Below are positions 1 to 12,807 of a stretch of 64,000 bases of DNA, in pieces. The first letter of the stretch is position 1; every line of letters begins with the position of its first letter. The stretch comes from Hydnum rufescens UP504 (taxonomy: Eukaryota > Basidiomycota > Agaricomycetes > Cantharellales > Hydnaceae): the NCBI GenBank assembly GCA_014904985.1, contig MU128952.1:163569-227568 (forward strand), in the 5' to 3' direction. The position numbers were made by a program, and so were the translations under genes. The notes beneath the pieces were generated by a model. It saw only the letters and a program-made list of their open reading frames with translations. It searched no databases and was not told the origin of the DNA.

Positions 1-10
1 CTCAGAAGCG

Positions 11-2522
11 ATGGCAGATGTGAGGCCATATCTTCCCTTGAATCATGTGGCCGTTGGGCTCACTAATGCCTTGTTATGTGCAGGTGAATGCTCTCAAGGA
101 CGAGGGAAACAAGGCTTTCGCCGCTAAGAAATATGACGAGGCAATCGAGCTTTTCACCAAAGCTATTGCAATTGATCCAAAGAATCACGTTTTGTATTCG
201 AATCGGAGTGCTGCCAAGGTGTGTCTTGATCTTATGATGATGGATCGAGGATTGACTATCTTTCAGGCCGGGAAAAAACTATGGGGGGCCGCACTTGAGG
301 ATGCTGAAGAGGTATCTTCGAATTATCACCTCTTGGGTCGAGCCTCTAGCTCAATGTATTTATGCATCAGACAATCCGAGTTAATCCAACGTGGAGCAAA
401 GGGTATGCTAGGAAAGGTGCAGCCTTGCATGGCGAGAAACGGTGGAATGAGGCAATCTCCGCGTATGAGCAAGGTCTCAAGCTTGAAGGGGACAATCCCT
501 CTCCGGCGCTACTCAAGGGATTGAAAGAAGTGCAGGAAGCCCAAAGTAAATCACGGTCTTCGTTTGTTGTGTCCCGGCGATTGACAACTCGAGCCATGAA
601 ACCATAGGGAGCGATCGATCCGAGAATGGCTTCGGGAGGATATTTCAGGACCCCAACCTTCTCAAGAAATTGGCAGCTCATCCAAAGACCGCGCCACTAC
701 TCGCCGATCAGGGCTTTGTCGCGCAGGTATGATACAATTCAACACAGTGTAGTACCTTTCCCTTGGGCCCAATTCCTTTAATTTCAGCTTAAGAATCTGC
801 AAGCGAATCCCAATCTCGGTACAAGGTATGTGTATTATTGTTCCGTTCTGTTGTAGGGTGGCGCGAGAACTTGGACTAGTGCATTGCAGGATCCTCGAAT
901 GATTCAGGTTCTGGGCGTGCTGTTGGGCGTTGATATGGAGGGTGCCAACCGCCCCGAGGGCTCTAACGAAGGGCCTCGGGATCCCTTTAGCACCCCCCCG
1001 CCATTTCCTTCTAACTCTCAAGCTCCTCCAGCTTCGGCACCAAGACCTCCACCAGCACCTGCACCCCAGGATACCGAAATGGCTGAGCCAGAAGAGGAAG
1101 ATGAAGAGCAGAGGGCGAAGGTTGAGGCATTGAAACAGAAAGAGCTCGGTAACAAGGCATACAAGGCCCGTGACTTTGCGACAGCGGCAGAGCACTTCTC
1201 AAAAGCTTGGGATGCATGGCCAAAAGACATGACGTTCTTGACCAATCTTGCAGGTGCGACCCTCGATGCGCCTGATTTTGCCCAGTTCTAAACTCTCCCA
1301 TTCAGCGGTTTACTTCGAGCAAGGCGACTACCCGAAGACCATTGAAACTTGTGAGAAGGCAATTGAAGAGGGTCGTGCGGTAAGTTTATCTTCGTAATGG
1401 AAGCGAAAGTGAGGTCGTTGACTAAATGAACCCATACCCCACTGGTAGATCCGGGCAGACTATAAACTTGTGGCCAAAGCTCTCGGACGCATTGGCAGCG
1501 CGTACTATAAACAAGGGGACCTTGACAATGCCATTAAATTCTACTCTAAAAGTCTGACGGAGCACCGGACGCCTGATATCTTGAATAAGATCCGCGATGT
1601 GTGTTGCGGTCTCAGAGTCCCAGTCTTCATGGCACTGACGCGAAATTTATCGTATAGGCGGAGAAGGAAAAGAAAGAAAAGGACATTGTAGCCTATATCA
1701 ATCCTGAACTCTCGGCTGAGGCTCGTGAGGAAGGAAACAAACTCTTCAAGGTAACTTTGTCCCATTGGTGGCGATAGGTGACCCATGCTAATGGAGTTCT
1801 TTGTAGGCTGGAGACTTTGCCGGATCCGTCAAGGCGTACACGGAGTCCATCAAGCGTGATCCGGCAGACCCTCGTGGTTACAACAATCGTGCTGCGGCGT
1901 ACACTAAGCTGGTAGCTCTCCCCGACGCGCTGAAAGATGCCGACAAGGCTATTGAGGTCGATCCTAAATTCGGTAACTATTCCCATTCGTAGCCGAGCAG
2001 CCTGTTGGCGTGGATATTGATTTCATCGTCATCGTAGTGAAAGGATATATCCGGAAGAGTTTGGTGCTGTTCGCCATGCGGGAATACTCGAAGGCAATGG
2101 AGGCAGTTCAACGAGTGCGTCGTTAATTCTTATGATATCCCGATCGATATGTTCACCGGTTATAACATTCAGGCATCCGATGTAGATGAAGAGCACAAAC
2201 ATACCCATGAAATCGAACAGCAAATTCAGAAGATTTCTATGGCTCTATATACTCAACGAGAGGGTGAGACCGAAGAGGAGACTCTTGCTCGAGCGATGCG
2301 AGACCCCGAGGTGGCTTCTATAATGCAGGATCCGATTATCCAGCAGGTACGATTTGATTTATGCAAATTTGTCACGAGCAGAACTTGAAATTTCGTTCGT
2401 GATACCAGATTTTACAACAAGCACAGCAGGATCCCAAAGCTCTTCAGGACCACATGAAGAATCCCATGATCCGGGAAAAGATCCAAAAGCTTGTCACTGC
2501 TGGCATCATCCGGACCAGGTAG
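11..2522 (+). CDS. STI1: Sti1/Hop, Hsp70-Hsp90 organizing co-chaperone
   Basis: Sti1 is a cytosolic co-chaperone that binds the C-terminal EEVD tails of Hsp70 and Hsp90 and passes clients between them. The start is a 9-nt first exon (M-A-D, 11-19) spliced at 84 to [12 protein letters not shown], the classic opening of the first TPR block. TPR1 is followed by an aspartate-proline (DP1) segment near 630-720 ([20 protein letters not shown]), a proline/acidic linker (960-1120), a second TPR block ([19 protein letters not shown]), a third TPR block (EGNKLF, then [20 protein letters not shown]) and a C-terminal DP2 ending [21 protein letters not shown]. All junctions can be read as GT-AG introns with frame kept, about twelve exons in all. 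Order and ends match the full-length family, so the gene looks complete and intact. Confidence 0.95.
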
Positions 2523-2725
2523 GCTGTTCTTTGCAGCTTTATTTTAATTGCTTCGTGCCATTTGCCCCAAGTTTCCTCCGCAACTCTACATTTGTACGTT
2601 GGTTTGAAATAAAGAACATCGCACAGTTTGATCATTATCAGGGGACGATCTATTATGCCAAAATTAAGAACAGGATAGGTGTTGGATAGGCATGATGTCT
2701 AACGAGTCCACTCCGGGATCTATTT

Positions 2726-3371
2726 CTAGACGAGGCGACAAATGGGATCTCTACAAACGGGGGCGGGTCCACCTGGCAAGGAGGGGGGAATATTAGCACC
2801 AAGGGCGTCGACACACAAGATCCATTACGACATACCTCTCAGTAAGGGTGCCAGAGTGATCCATCAATTTGGTGTTAGTGCCGGGGGTGACATCATTCCA
2901 CGGGGTAGGATTGCCCTTGCGGTCCCAGATGACTTTGGGGTCAATGTCAGTGAAATAGCAAGAGATCGAATAATAAAAAGCTGGTCGTACCATCAGGGTG
3001 GCGGGCCAAGCGAGTGAGATACCAGCCGGCACCACCGCAGGCCAATCCAACAACAGCGTAACTGATGTTGTATTCATATCAGAACAATCAAACGTTTCCG
3101 TCATGGCCAAATTCTTACATGGGAACGGCCTGTAGATCGTCCGGGAGATTCCTTTAGCGATGGACAACGTGGGAAAGAGCGTTAATACGCTTTACCTCGA
3201 CAGCAAACCAGGTCTTTTCAAGAGACCGAATTGGTTTTTGACAGTACTCTATAACTACAGGAGTAAATCGCGCTTACCTGCCAAGCAGTCTATACACGAT
3301 GAAGGAATAAGTAGGGTATACTGCAGGCCAGTATGACAACGGACCTTCCGGGCGGCGTGAGCGACGACCAT
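2726..3371 (-). CDS. B12D / NDUFA4 (MLRQ)-like mitochondrial subunit
   Basis: Small single-span mitochondrial inner-membrane protein of the NDUFA4/B12D family, associated with complex I or cytochrome oxidase in other eukaryotes. My model starts M-V-V-A-H-A-A-R-K at 3371, splices to TWFAVE, then AVPISYAVVGLACGGAGWYL (the membrane span), then TRLARHPDVIWDRKGNPTPWN and NTKLMD. The 'xHPDVxWDRK..PxPWN' pattern is the family signature. The last exon is less certain: splicing 'GAGAG|gtatgt' to 'tgtag|AGATCCC' gives a short tail ending at 2726. An alternative reading of exon 1 (a frame with PEGPLSYWPAV) has no start codon and I reject it. It is transcribed divergently from the coiled-coil gene that begins at 3856. 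Confidence 0.72.
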
Positions 3372-3855
3372 GATATCGATGTGGAGTCAAGAAGCAGAAA
3401 GTAGACTTGACCGAGGGTTTTTTTTCGTCAAGTTCCGGAGTTCGGCGAGCACCGGTGTTTAATTACGTTGGTCAACCCTAATTCCCGAAGTCACGTTAAA
3501 TTCGGAGGTTCGCGGGGCAAAAGTGCGCCTCTTGGAGCTACGTTTAGGGCCGGATAAACGAGGAGGTAGTCCGAAAGCAGTGTAAGAAACCGTATGTAAT
3601 ACAAACTTCTAACGCTCCTTGCATCGAGGTGATCTATAGACATGGATGCACTTGGGAGTGTTTCTCAACATTATTAGACCAACTCATAAATAGGTTGTTT
3701 ATATCACCAACCAACTGGGGGGAGTCTGATTCTTAGACTACACACATCGTATTTGTCGGGTTGTTTGTAGAGTAAATAAACCGCGTCCAAAGTTTGATTC
3801 CGGTACCACAACACGCCGCCACAACCAGATATAGAAAACTTGGCTCCTGGGAGCC
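3372..3855. promoter_or_regulatory. Divergent intergenic region
   Basis: This 484-bp gap separates the starts of two divergently transcribed genes, so it should hold both promoters. It contains T-rich and pyrimidine stretches (for example at 3419-3426) but no repeat, RNA gene or motif I can name. Confidence 0.5.
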
Positions 3856-6800
3856 ATGTTGCTCCCTTATGAGACACCATCTCGCGTTATGCGTCGTATA
3901 GAGGACGCCGAAAGAGAAGAGATGCCCTCTCTTCCCCCTCTGCCATCTTTCGAAATGTCGACGGACGAGAACAACGACTCAACAAAAAGTTCAATTCCAC
4001 CCTTCAACGAAGCCGACACGAAAGAAACATATTTTCCTGGTCCTTCCCAGTCAACCCCTCCCCAATCATTGAGTTCTCGTTCCCTTCGACCTATCTCCAC
4101 CGTCTCGTCCTCTAGAGAGCGGTTTGCCGCGTCTATCGTCACTTCACGGTCAAGCAGCGTCAAACAACCTAGACTACTCGATGATTCCTTCGGTGTCAGC
4201 CAAATTGAGCCCACACCACTATCTTTCAATGATCTCTCTGCAGAGGTCCTTGACGACGATGCTCAATCTAAAGACGCGGCCGCTTTCGTACCCGCTCACG
4301 TATCGTTCCATGATCTATCCGATGATCAAGCACTCTCTATTACCGATGCTCTAGAATCGGTTAGTCTCTCCTCGGATCGTGATGTTCGTGAATCAGAACA
4401 CGAATCAATTGTGAGTTGCCCCGACAAACTCCTCCATATTAGAAGACATTGAGCATTTCTGATGAAAATAGAATGTACCCGTGGGTCGTCGCAATTCCAT
4501 GTTCGTTTCCAAACGGAGGCCTATGCCTCGGTTACGAGATGACTTCTTCAAGTCACCAGTCTCATTGTCCAATTCTTCGCTCAACTCGAGTCGAAAATCA
4601 TCCTTGCCACCCAAATCCCCGCAAGAACCCCAGGAGCTTACTGAGACAATTGTTCATGCTGGGGCAATGGAAGCTACCCCAATGCCCAAACCCCGACCCA
4701 CAGTTACATTCAAGGAGAGACCTGAAATATCCTCGTACTCTTTGTCTCCCCCTTCTCATAGTCCAGGGTCCGATGAAGAAGACAATGCAGAGAATGACGA
4801 TGATGGAATACAATTTCATCGTATTCGAGGGCATTCCCCTCCATCTGGTTCTCCTAGTAGTCCTTCGCTAAATCGCCAAGGCTCTCCTGACCCTGAGATC
4901 CAAGGCGACAAAGAACCACTAGCTCAGGCCAGCAGTTCAAAACGTGGGTGATAATTCGTTCAAAACCAGCGCTCAGGGAAAATTCATTCCCAACGTTTGG
5001 TTTTAGCTCAAGATCACACACCTCAATCTCGTCGTAACCAGCCATCTTCCCTTCATTCATCACTTAACTCTCAGGATATCACGGAAATCCATGGAGCTCT
5101 CCCCACTACTCAACCGCCACCCGCCACCCCAACCCCTCAGATCCCGGCATATTACCCAGCTGCAACGCCAGCCGACCGCCACAAATCCTTCCTTCTCTCC
5201 CTGGTGCACTCGACTGCCCGTCCCCGTTTCCCGGCTCCAACTCCGCATCCGCAGACCCGATTGCGTCGGCCATCGCATCCGCTTGCCCAGGTATACACGC
5301 CGGCCTCCGCTGAGCGCGATTCCTTCATCTCCACAGCATCTTCTCACGACCTGACTGCAAACGTACGGGTGAATGCCTCGTTTGACCCTACAACCGATGT
5401 TGGCGCCAAGTTCAATCAACTCAAGCTGAACACATATCTGCATGGCCTGAACAAGCATCTTATCGAAGAAAACAAAAATCTGACGATGTTGCTGGAGCAA
5501 CAGCGTGCCGAAGGTCCCAGCAATGAATCTAGCACCGCTCCTGGAATGATGGCCGAACTGATGCAAGCCCTCCAAGAAGAGCTCGCACAAACCAAGGCGG
5601 AACGTGATCTACTACAACAAGAGGCCACCGACGCCGACGTCGAGTTCGAAGAACTGCGGAAGGGTAGCATGGAGCGTTCGGAGCAAATCCGGGTCTTGCA
5701 ACGCGAAGTGGAAGCTGGACAAACAGAAGCAAAGCGTCGGACTGAACTTCATGCTGTCAAAGTCAAACAACTCTCTGACGGCGCTGAGGCGATCATTAAC
5801 GAAGTCCAAGTCAAGCTTGATCATGCTGAGGCCCAGGTCGAGTCGTTGAAGGCGCGCCTCACTCGCGAGGGAGGCCACGAAGCCGAGCGCGTCAAGGATG
5901 CAGAAGATCGGGTAGACGCTATGCGCGGGGCGAAGGCTCAAGTGGAGCAGGAGCTGGCCAAGTTGCAATACGAGCTGAGCGAGGCCAAGAGCCAGAATCA
6001 CACCCTCAAGGATGTTGTCACTCAGTTGGAAGACCGGATCGATACCCTTGACGCTGCTTTGCACGAGGAACAGAGCCGCGTTAAAACTGTGCACGCAGAG
6101 AGTATCGCTCGCACCTCAGAAGAACGGAGGCTACGGACTTCTCTGGAATCTCATCTCGCAGATGCCAAAATTGCTGTTGAAGAACAGGTGCAACGAACAT
6201 CCGCTCTCGAGGGAGATCTCACATCTGCAGAATCACGGGCGCGCAATGCTGAAGTTCAGCTCCGAGAGATGGAAGAGGCCCTTGAGGAGAGTGAGAAGAA
6301 GATCCGCGATGATGAGGAAGAACTGCGCGTTTTCGGGAAGAAGGTGGAATATCTCACCAAGGAACGCGATCTCGCTCAGGCAGAGGTAGAGCAGGCTCGT
6401 CGATCAGGAGCTCGACGGATGAGGAAGGCCAGTAATGACTCTGCCCATGGTTCCGACTTTTCTTCTGGATCCTCCACTGCTTCTGAGCGTCCGCAACCAG
6501 TTCCATTCGAGGAGCATGAGCGTATTGTTTCAGACCTTGAAGCTCAGTTAGAAGACGCTGAGAGGGAAATCGGCCGTCTGGAACACATAGCCAAAGGTTC
6601 TCCCGCGTCCAAGGCTATCAACGCCGCTCGCTCGCTTCGTATCGAGACTCTAGAGAAAGACAACAAAGAACTCGAGGAGAAGGTTACAGCACTACGAGAC
6701 GCATTGCAGTCGCTGGGTTCCAATGACGGCACACCTATTCGTGGGGGAAAAGTACCCCACAGGCGTTGCAGCGAATGATGACGAGTTTGAGAACCCCCAA

Positions 6801-9157
6801 GACCCCTGGGGGACCCCTCAGAGAAGTAAGCGCGTCATTACCTCCCTTTTTCTTGGATTCTAAAGATCTCCTTGAATTTTTTCAGATCTCTTGGCTTCAG
6901 AATAGTTCAACCCACGGCAGCATCGAAGTGGGCCCCTACATTGCGCGCATACAAGAACTTCACGGGGAATTAGATCTCGCGGGTGAAAATCTCGATCACA
7001 TGGTTGGCGAACTGGGGGATGCTGGTCTCAGTGTCGTCAAACTTACTGAGAAGCTTCAAGCAGCCCGGGGGAAAATTGGAAATCTAGAGAAAGAGATTGA
7101 TGGCTTCAGGCGCAGCGAAGATCGTATTCGCAAGCGACTGGAGCGTTGTAAGTGTCAAAAATGTGGTCGGCGGTTCGACGCGTCGGCACTCGTGATCCTC
7201 GCAGGAAACCCATCCGTCAGGTATCTTGACATCGAATTTTATTCCCCATCCAACGTGAACGTTAATCGGTAGCGTTTATCTAGCTTCTCCGAGTCCGTGG
7301 ATATATCAGTGGAGGACCCAGCCCAGTCAAGAGAGGCACTACAATCCTCTCTCGAGAAGGTCAACGATGAGCTCCTCAATCTGAAAGCTAAATGGGCCAA
7401 TGAGAAGCAAGTCCTGGCTGGGGAAAAGGCCGTGTTGCGAGACACTGCGAATCGACTCAACGCTGAGATCAAGGCCGAAAGTGCTAAGGTGGAATTAGAG
7501 CGTAAAAAGGCGCTGGAGATGGCAAGACGATTGCAAGACGATGCAGAACGTCAGAAAGCCCTGCTTCAACTGGTTTGTTCTCATTGTCTTTACGCAAAAC
7601 ATCATACTGAGCTTGGACCCAATCTCAGGAATTGGATCGGGCCGGAACGACCATCTCGAGTTTAGAGACCGATTTGCGTCAAGAGAGAGCGAAACTCAGA
7701 TCACTAGTAACTGAACAAACCCGGATATCTCGGGAAAAGGGGGAGATTAAGTCCAAGCTTGGACGTACAGAAACCGTACGTCGAGGTTTGCATTTCACGG
7801 CTTCAAATTAGAGTTTATCTATGCACTTCGTTCCAGGACATGGAAGATATCAAGAACGAACTTGAGCGTCTTAAGCAGGAGAATCGAAAGATGGAAGACG
7901 AGCTCAGGAGTATGTTGTTGGCCCTTATGATATGGACCGCCTATGCGCTCACTGATTTATATGTGATCAGCGAATAGCCAGGCTGAACAGGAGGCCAAGC
8001 GACTGGCTGCCAAGGTCGCGGAAAACCAAGCAATAATTGAACAGCTTCGACGACAGCGGGAAACTCTTACGTCAGATCATGCAGAACTCCAGCGGCGTTA
8101 TTCAAAAGTCACCGAGGTGAAAGACAACGGATCCTGAACAATATATCCGGACTAAAAATATTTTATAGCAAACCGAATCTGTACGCAAACAACTGGCCCA
8201 ATCACAAGCCGCACACGACGATCGAAGACATCAATTGGATCTACGGGTGACCGAGATTGAAGATTTACGACTTGCACTGCAAGAGCAGGCTGCCCAGTTA
8301 CAGGATGCAGAATCAGAGAAGAACAGATTGGCCAATGAACGCATCGCGGTTGCCCGGACGATATCTGCTCTTGAATCCGACTTGAAACGTGTCCGACGAG
8401 ACGCAGAAAAGATCGGGAGGAACGTGTCGCAACTCAAGGCTGAACGGGCTAAGATGGTGGCGCGTAGCCAGGAAGACAAGATTATTTCGGACAGATCACA
8501 GGCTCAAATTCGCGAGCTGCATGTGCAGCTTGTCGCGTTACAAACAAGGGCTCGAAAAGCTGAGGAGGATGCCACTAATCATGTTTGCGATATGTACGTC
8601 CTAGGCTTTGCCGATACTAGGGATGGTCTATTCACGGTCTCCGAATTACAGGGGCCAGGACGCTCTAGCCCAGTTACAATTGTCGCACAACAAAGAGTGC
8701 AAAGGCCTCATGCTGCAAATACGATACCTCAAGTTCAGGTTCACTCGAGAGTCGGCGTTTAGAGCGGATCTGGGCTACCAAAAGCAGTACTTACTTAAGA
8801 TCGTTAGCGTATTGGATAAAAGGTGAGATTGGTATCATTCTACTCAGGAATTTGGATCCTGATGCTATTTTTTCGTCCATAGTGAAAAAAGTATACTGGC
8901 AGCGATCGCTCAGATTGGCTTCCCTCAACCAGCGCCAATTCGTCAACAAAGATCTCTTCGAGCCGTAGCTTTGACGATTATCTTTACCCGTCGATCCAAG
9001 TAAGGTAATCACGTCCAACGTTTTCGCTTAATACTGACCATGTGTATATTTGCTTAGGATTGCTTTCGAAACATGGAGAGTGCATACATCTTCCAAAGAA
9101 GCAATAGCGTCTGCCCTGGAAGATGTTCGACGGCGAAGAGCACTCGCTGGTTCTTGA
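3856..9157 (+). CDS. Pcp1/centrosomin-pericentrin-type spindle pole body protein
   Basis: Long coiled-coil protein (roughly 1,500 residues) expected to recruit the gamma-tubulin complex at the spindle pole body. The N-terminal third is disordered and Ser/Pro-rich (3856-5360). Near 5400-5500 is a Cnn_1N (centrosomin motif 1) segment, FNQLKLNTYLHGLNKHLIEE, the gamma-tubulin-complex-binding motif. Uninterrupted heptads with many E/K/Q/L follow to about 8650. The C-terminus near 8690-8800 (QIRYLKFRFTRESAFRADL, then GYQKQYLL) matches the PACT centrosome/SPB-targeting domain. Reading continues through short introns to ALEDVRRRRALAGS-stop at 9157. One frame break occurs at the G run 6743-6747: adding one G restores GGKSTPQALQRMMTSLRTPK. 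A 20-nt GT-AG 'intron' at the same spot also keeps frame but is implausibly short. Cnn_1N plus PACT in one protein is the Pcp1/Spc110-like layout. Confidence 0.85.
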
Positions 9158-9369
9158 TCCCATAGATCGACGATTTGAATTCTTACGTCTCCGTTTGTTA
9201 TCGCTTGTTTTTGTCTCCAGGAAGGACAGTCAGTGTAGTGTTGTATTAGTATGTACTTTTCAGCGCATAATACAGGCGTGTCGTAATTTGCTTCATTTTC
9301 GCGCTATGTATCGGACGGCGTCCCGCGAGAAAACATATCCTAAACCACTCCAAATTGTCGTACCACCGA

Positions 9370-10454
9370 CTATCCACCTACAAGACATGTCACATCAGCC
9401 AAAAAAAACGGACGCAACGATGAGCAGGGTCGTCTTACTGAAATATTTGCAGAGGAAGAACCACGTCCAAGGTCAGCAAAGGACTGATGGTCGTGCATGC
9501 CATCAAGAGTAATTGCAATGCCGTATTGATCTAAAAGGGCCGAAAGCACCCCCTGAATGCGCACGCGATAGAGATTTATATCGTGCTCACTTTGCTGATT
9601 TCTGTAGGTCGAACCTCTGCCGACGGTATACCAAAGTCCCAATAGCGATTAAGAGTTTTCTGCATCGTGCAAGAAAAAAAGAATGGAAATGAGCTTGCGA
9701 AAGATGGATGATCCTGGAATGCGGATACCGGAGGAGGGAGCGACTTATAGCGAATAAAAAATGCAGATAGACTGAGTAGGACGTCTCTGCCGAGAATGAT
9801 GATGGCAAGGGGTACTGAGAGAGAGAAAGAGAGGGGAATACCAAAGTCGGGACTCAAGGCAGATAGCATGACATGAGATGGATGAGATCGCACTTGGTAA
9901 CATTCCCTTCATAGCGAGGGTTATAGTCAATGTTGTCATCAAAGCTTTGTCGGCAGCTGGATCAAGGATCGTGCCCAGCACGGAACGCATATTATATCTT
10001 CGCGCAATGAATCCATCCACCTAAAGAGGAAGAATTAGTCATCGCTTCAGTGATAGTTCATGGGCGTGTTTAGGCCCACCCAATCGGAGATCCCCGCGTA
10101 TGCTAGAAGAGATGTAGCCAGGACAAAGTTACCCTCAATAATTGACCACCCAAGTACAGGACAAGCAAGAATCCGTGAGACGGTAAGCGCATTTGGAAGA
10201 GTATATATATTTTCTCGAAGTGTTGGCTTGTTCTCACGAGATTCAGTTGTCGATTCCGGCAGCGGCTTTGTATCATGATGATTGGGATTACTCGTGGCAA
10301 AGAGCCGAATATTGTAGCGCAGTCTGAGCAGGCGTGGGCGGTATACAGAGAATTGAGTCGGACGTCGGAAGGGGGCCGGGATCGAGTGTGGCCAGAGGTT
10401 GGAAGGAATATATCTGCTACGAGGGCAGAATATACTGACTCTAATGGCACACAA
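9370..10454 (-). CDS. CRD1: Cardiolipin synthase, CDP-alcohol phosphatidyltransferase
   Basis: Mitochondrial inner-membrane enzyme that joins CDP-diacylglycerol to phosphatidylglycerol to make cardiolipin. The N-terminus (from 10454) is Arg/Ser-rich with few acids, as expected of a mitochondrial presequence. It is followed by ENIYTLPNALTVSRILACP, the entry to the first membrane span. After an intron comes the catalytic CDP-alcohol phosphotransferase motif: DGFIAR, eight residues, G-TIL-D-PAA-D, with all metal-binding aspartates present. Later exons read ILGRDVLLSLSAFFIRYK and RYWDFGIPSAEVRPTEISK. Homologs continue with about 60 residues carrying the last two spans. Here the only readable continuation (GVLSALLDQYGIAIT, to a stop at 9370) does not resemble that, so the 3' end is either truncated, mis-spliced in my model or damaged. 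It is convergent with the gene ending at 9157. Confidence 0.8.
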
Positions 10455-11247
10455 TGCCCTACGAGAGAGTCAGAAGCTGCAGAAGAAGGTATCGCTCTAA
10501 TGAAACCTCACATTATATTGTTGCTGCCCTTGAAGTCACGTCGAGCCAAACATCCCACAACAAACCGGTGCTTGGTCTATTCTTTGGATCGAAGTTCTAG
10601 GGACCGTCCTTAAATTTGATTTTATCTCCCAGTTTTAATGATCCTATGAGATAAGATACAGTACAGACACCCATTGCCTTGCTTTTAAACTCTGCAGACC
10701 CCAGGATATTCTTCTGCCTGGGAGAGGACCGAATGGGACAGAATCCATAGGAATCAGAAAAATCGCATACAGAATGAGCTCTACAACCTGTTACATCTCG
10801 CTAAAGTATGCCCCTGGGGGGGGGGGTCATTAGTACGCTTTTCTGACCAGGGATCAATCATTGTTCAAGTTCTGCAACATTAACCCCTCAAAATTCCTGC
10901 CTCAAGGATACATTTGGCTTAAACAGAAAAATGAATGTTCTGAAACAAGGCTACCTTCCACTCTGGGCGCTTAAAATGTCTGTGAAACCAAATTTGAAGA
11001 AAGTGCATACTTCAATTTTTTGGGATGCTTGGTCATGCTAGATTAAGGGGGAGATAATTACACTCGTGACCAGTGTGCCGGTGTCTGCCTTGTTTGGTTC
11101 CGGGTCTGAATATTAATGTCACTTACCGAGGGCATCGCTCGTGCTGCTACCCCACCTCCTCATTTGACTTTAAATACTCGCTCTGTAATTGTACGGGCCT
11201 TGTTTAAATGCCGGGACAGACTGCTCTTTTTTTGACTTTTGCTGCCA
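10455..11247. promoter_or_regulatory. Divergent intergenic region with G11 run
   Basis: This is about 790 bp between the divergent cardiolipin synthase and THOC3 genes. It holds a poly-G run of about 11 bases near 10816-10826, AT-rich tracts and short open frames without recognisable content. No RNA gene or repeat family was recognised. Confidence 0.4.
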
Positions 11248-12572
11248 ATGCTTCCTCAGACTGCAGGATTCTCTCAGTTCAAGCCAAAAGATGTGAAGAC
11301 AAACTCCAACTCGGTGACCTGGAACTGTGACGGCCGTCGCTTGGTCTCATGTGGCTTTGAAAGGGGCGTTCGAGTCTGGACTCCCGGGAATGTCCGTTAG
11401 CTGCACGATTCCTACATCTCTTGTGATATTAATCCGCTGAGGCGATTCATAAATTGGGCGTTTTTCTTCCCAAACAGTTTGAGGAACGAAGCTCTACTGC
11501 TCTGGTTGGAAATGTGTCGAATGCGATTAATGCTGCTGCCGCCCACCCTTTGCACCCAGACTTGATATGTGGCGCAAGTCGATTGGATAAGAAACTCGTG
11601 TTCTGGGATTATCGACGTGAGTAATGTTGCTGCCTCGGTCTCAATCCTCATTCTCAATTTTTCATTTCTATGCTCCGTGCGTTGTGTTATATTAGAAAGA
11701 GGTGCCACACGTATGGTGGATATCGATGGTGCCGTATTGCAAGTTCAATACTCTGCAGACGGCGAATTCATACTGGCAAGAGAGCGGGGAGAAGGCGACA
11801 GATCAGACACTGTGGCTCTCTTCGATACGAAGACAGGTGCGGTTCATCAGCGTGCAGGTGGAAGCAGCGTTGGCCTTGGTTCTGCGGCGAGTTCTGTTGA
11901 ATTGATATAGTGATGTCGAGTTTTAATGCTGACAGCATCGGGGGTGCGTGGGTATCCAGATGTTCCACACCCTGTTTAATCATACTGGCGAGCTCGTATA
12001 TGTTGCGGGGGGGACTGGGAGTATTGCCATCTTGGATTATCCCTCTCTCGAGTACTTGGACAAAATAACTGGCCACATTAAATCGTGCCATGCTATCGGA
12101 GCGGATACGCGGGGGAGATATGTCGCCACGGGAGGATCAGACTCTTTGGTCAACGTATGGGATGTGCAAGATTGGATCTGTCTCCGGACGATTCCAAACG
12201 CAGAGTGCGTGCGCTGCATTTGGTTTACTGTTTTCGCATTTAGTGTGACGATATCTCATTGACGTCCAGATCGACTGTTGTTGCTGTTGCCTTCTCTTGC
12301 GATGGAGAATATGTTGCGAGTGCTTGTGAAAGTAGTTATCTTGACATCGTAAGCTTCGTGGCCCGTTTCCGCCTTTGGATTATTAACGATCTTCGTTTGG
12401 AATGACGTGCCGTTTTCCGCAGACGGAATCCGAGACAGGTCTACATAACACTCGGGTCCCGCAACGGAGTACGGCCCTCAGTCTTGCATGGCATCCGTCA
12501 CAACAAATACTCGCGTCCGCTGGAGGTGAAAGGAAAGGAGAGTCATGGATCAGTCTTTTGGGTCAGAGTTGA
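11248..12572 (+). CDS. THO complex WD40 subunit (THOC3/Tex1)
   Basis: WD40 beta-propeller protein of the THO/TREX complex, which couples transcription to mRNA packaging and export. The start MLPQTAGFSQFKPKDVKTNS leads into the first blade (SVTWNCDGRRLVSCGFE, then RGVRVWTPGN). Exons then read AHPLHPDLICGASRLDKKLV, VALFDTKT, NHTGELVYVAGGTGSIAILD, YPSLEYLDKITGH, GGSDSLVNVWDVQDWICLRT and LSLAWHPSQQILASAGGE, ending at 12572. The 'LDYPSLEYLD' and 'WDVQDWICLRT' blades are diagnostic of THOC3/Tex1 rather than a generic WD40 protein. The introns I placed (for example ELI|gtgatg...ccag|MFHTLFN) keep frame throughout. The last blade is shorter than in many homologs, so the very C-terminus could continue or differ. 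Confidence 0.85.
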
Positions 12573-12807
12573 GTTTCAAGCTGTATGTAACATTTCAAAT
12601 ACCATGGTGAGCTTGACGCTGTGAATACAAGTTGTTTCTTTCAAGCAGTTTCTCCACTTCTCCGAAAAGCCCGGGTTGGGGTTGATTATGTAACAGTTTT
12701 GTCAGGTGACAATAATGACGTGGTGGTGGATCTCGGAATCAGGAGGCATGGTTTTTGCGCTTTTCACACCACGGATCTCGATCTAGTCCAATAGCTTCAA
12801 GGGCGGT

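Noticed and set aside
45..524. Single 159-codon frame as the STI1 start
   Set aside because: It reads through two introns and begins inside the first intron; the spliced ATG at 11 gives the family N-terminus.
3230..3371. Frame RPEGPLSYWPAVYPTYSFIV as the N-terminus of the NDUFA4-like gene
   Set aside because: No start codon in that frame, and splicing MVVAHAARK to TWFAVE matches the expected short fungal N-terminus.
3785..3815. tRNA-like B-box (gtttgattccgg)
   Set aside because: No matching A-box, no acceptor stem complementarity and no cloverleaf could be drawn.
6748..6767. 20-nt GT-AG intron in the Pcp1-like gene
   Set aside because: Keeps frame but is far shorter than any other intron in the window; a one-base run error is simpler and also restores a continuous helix-rich text.
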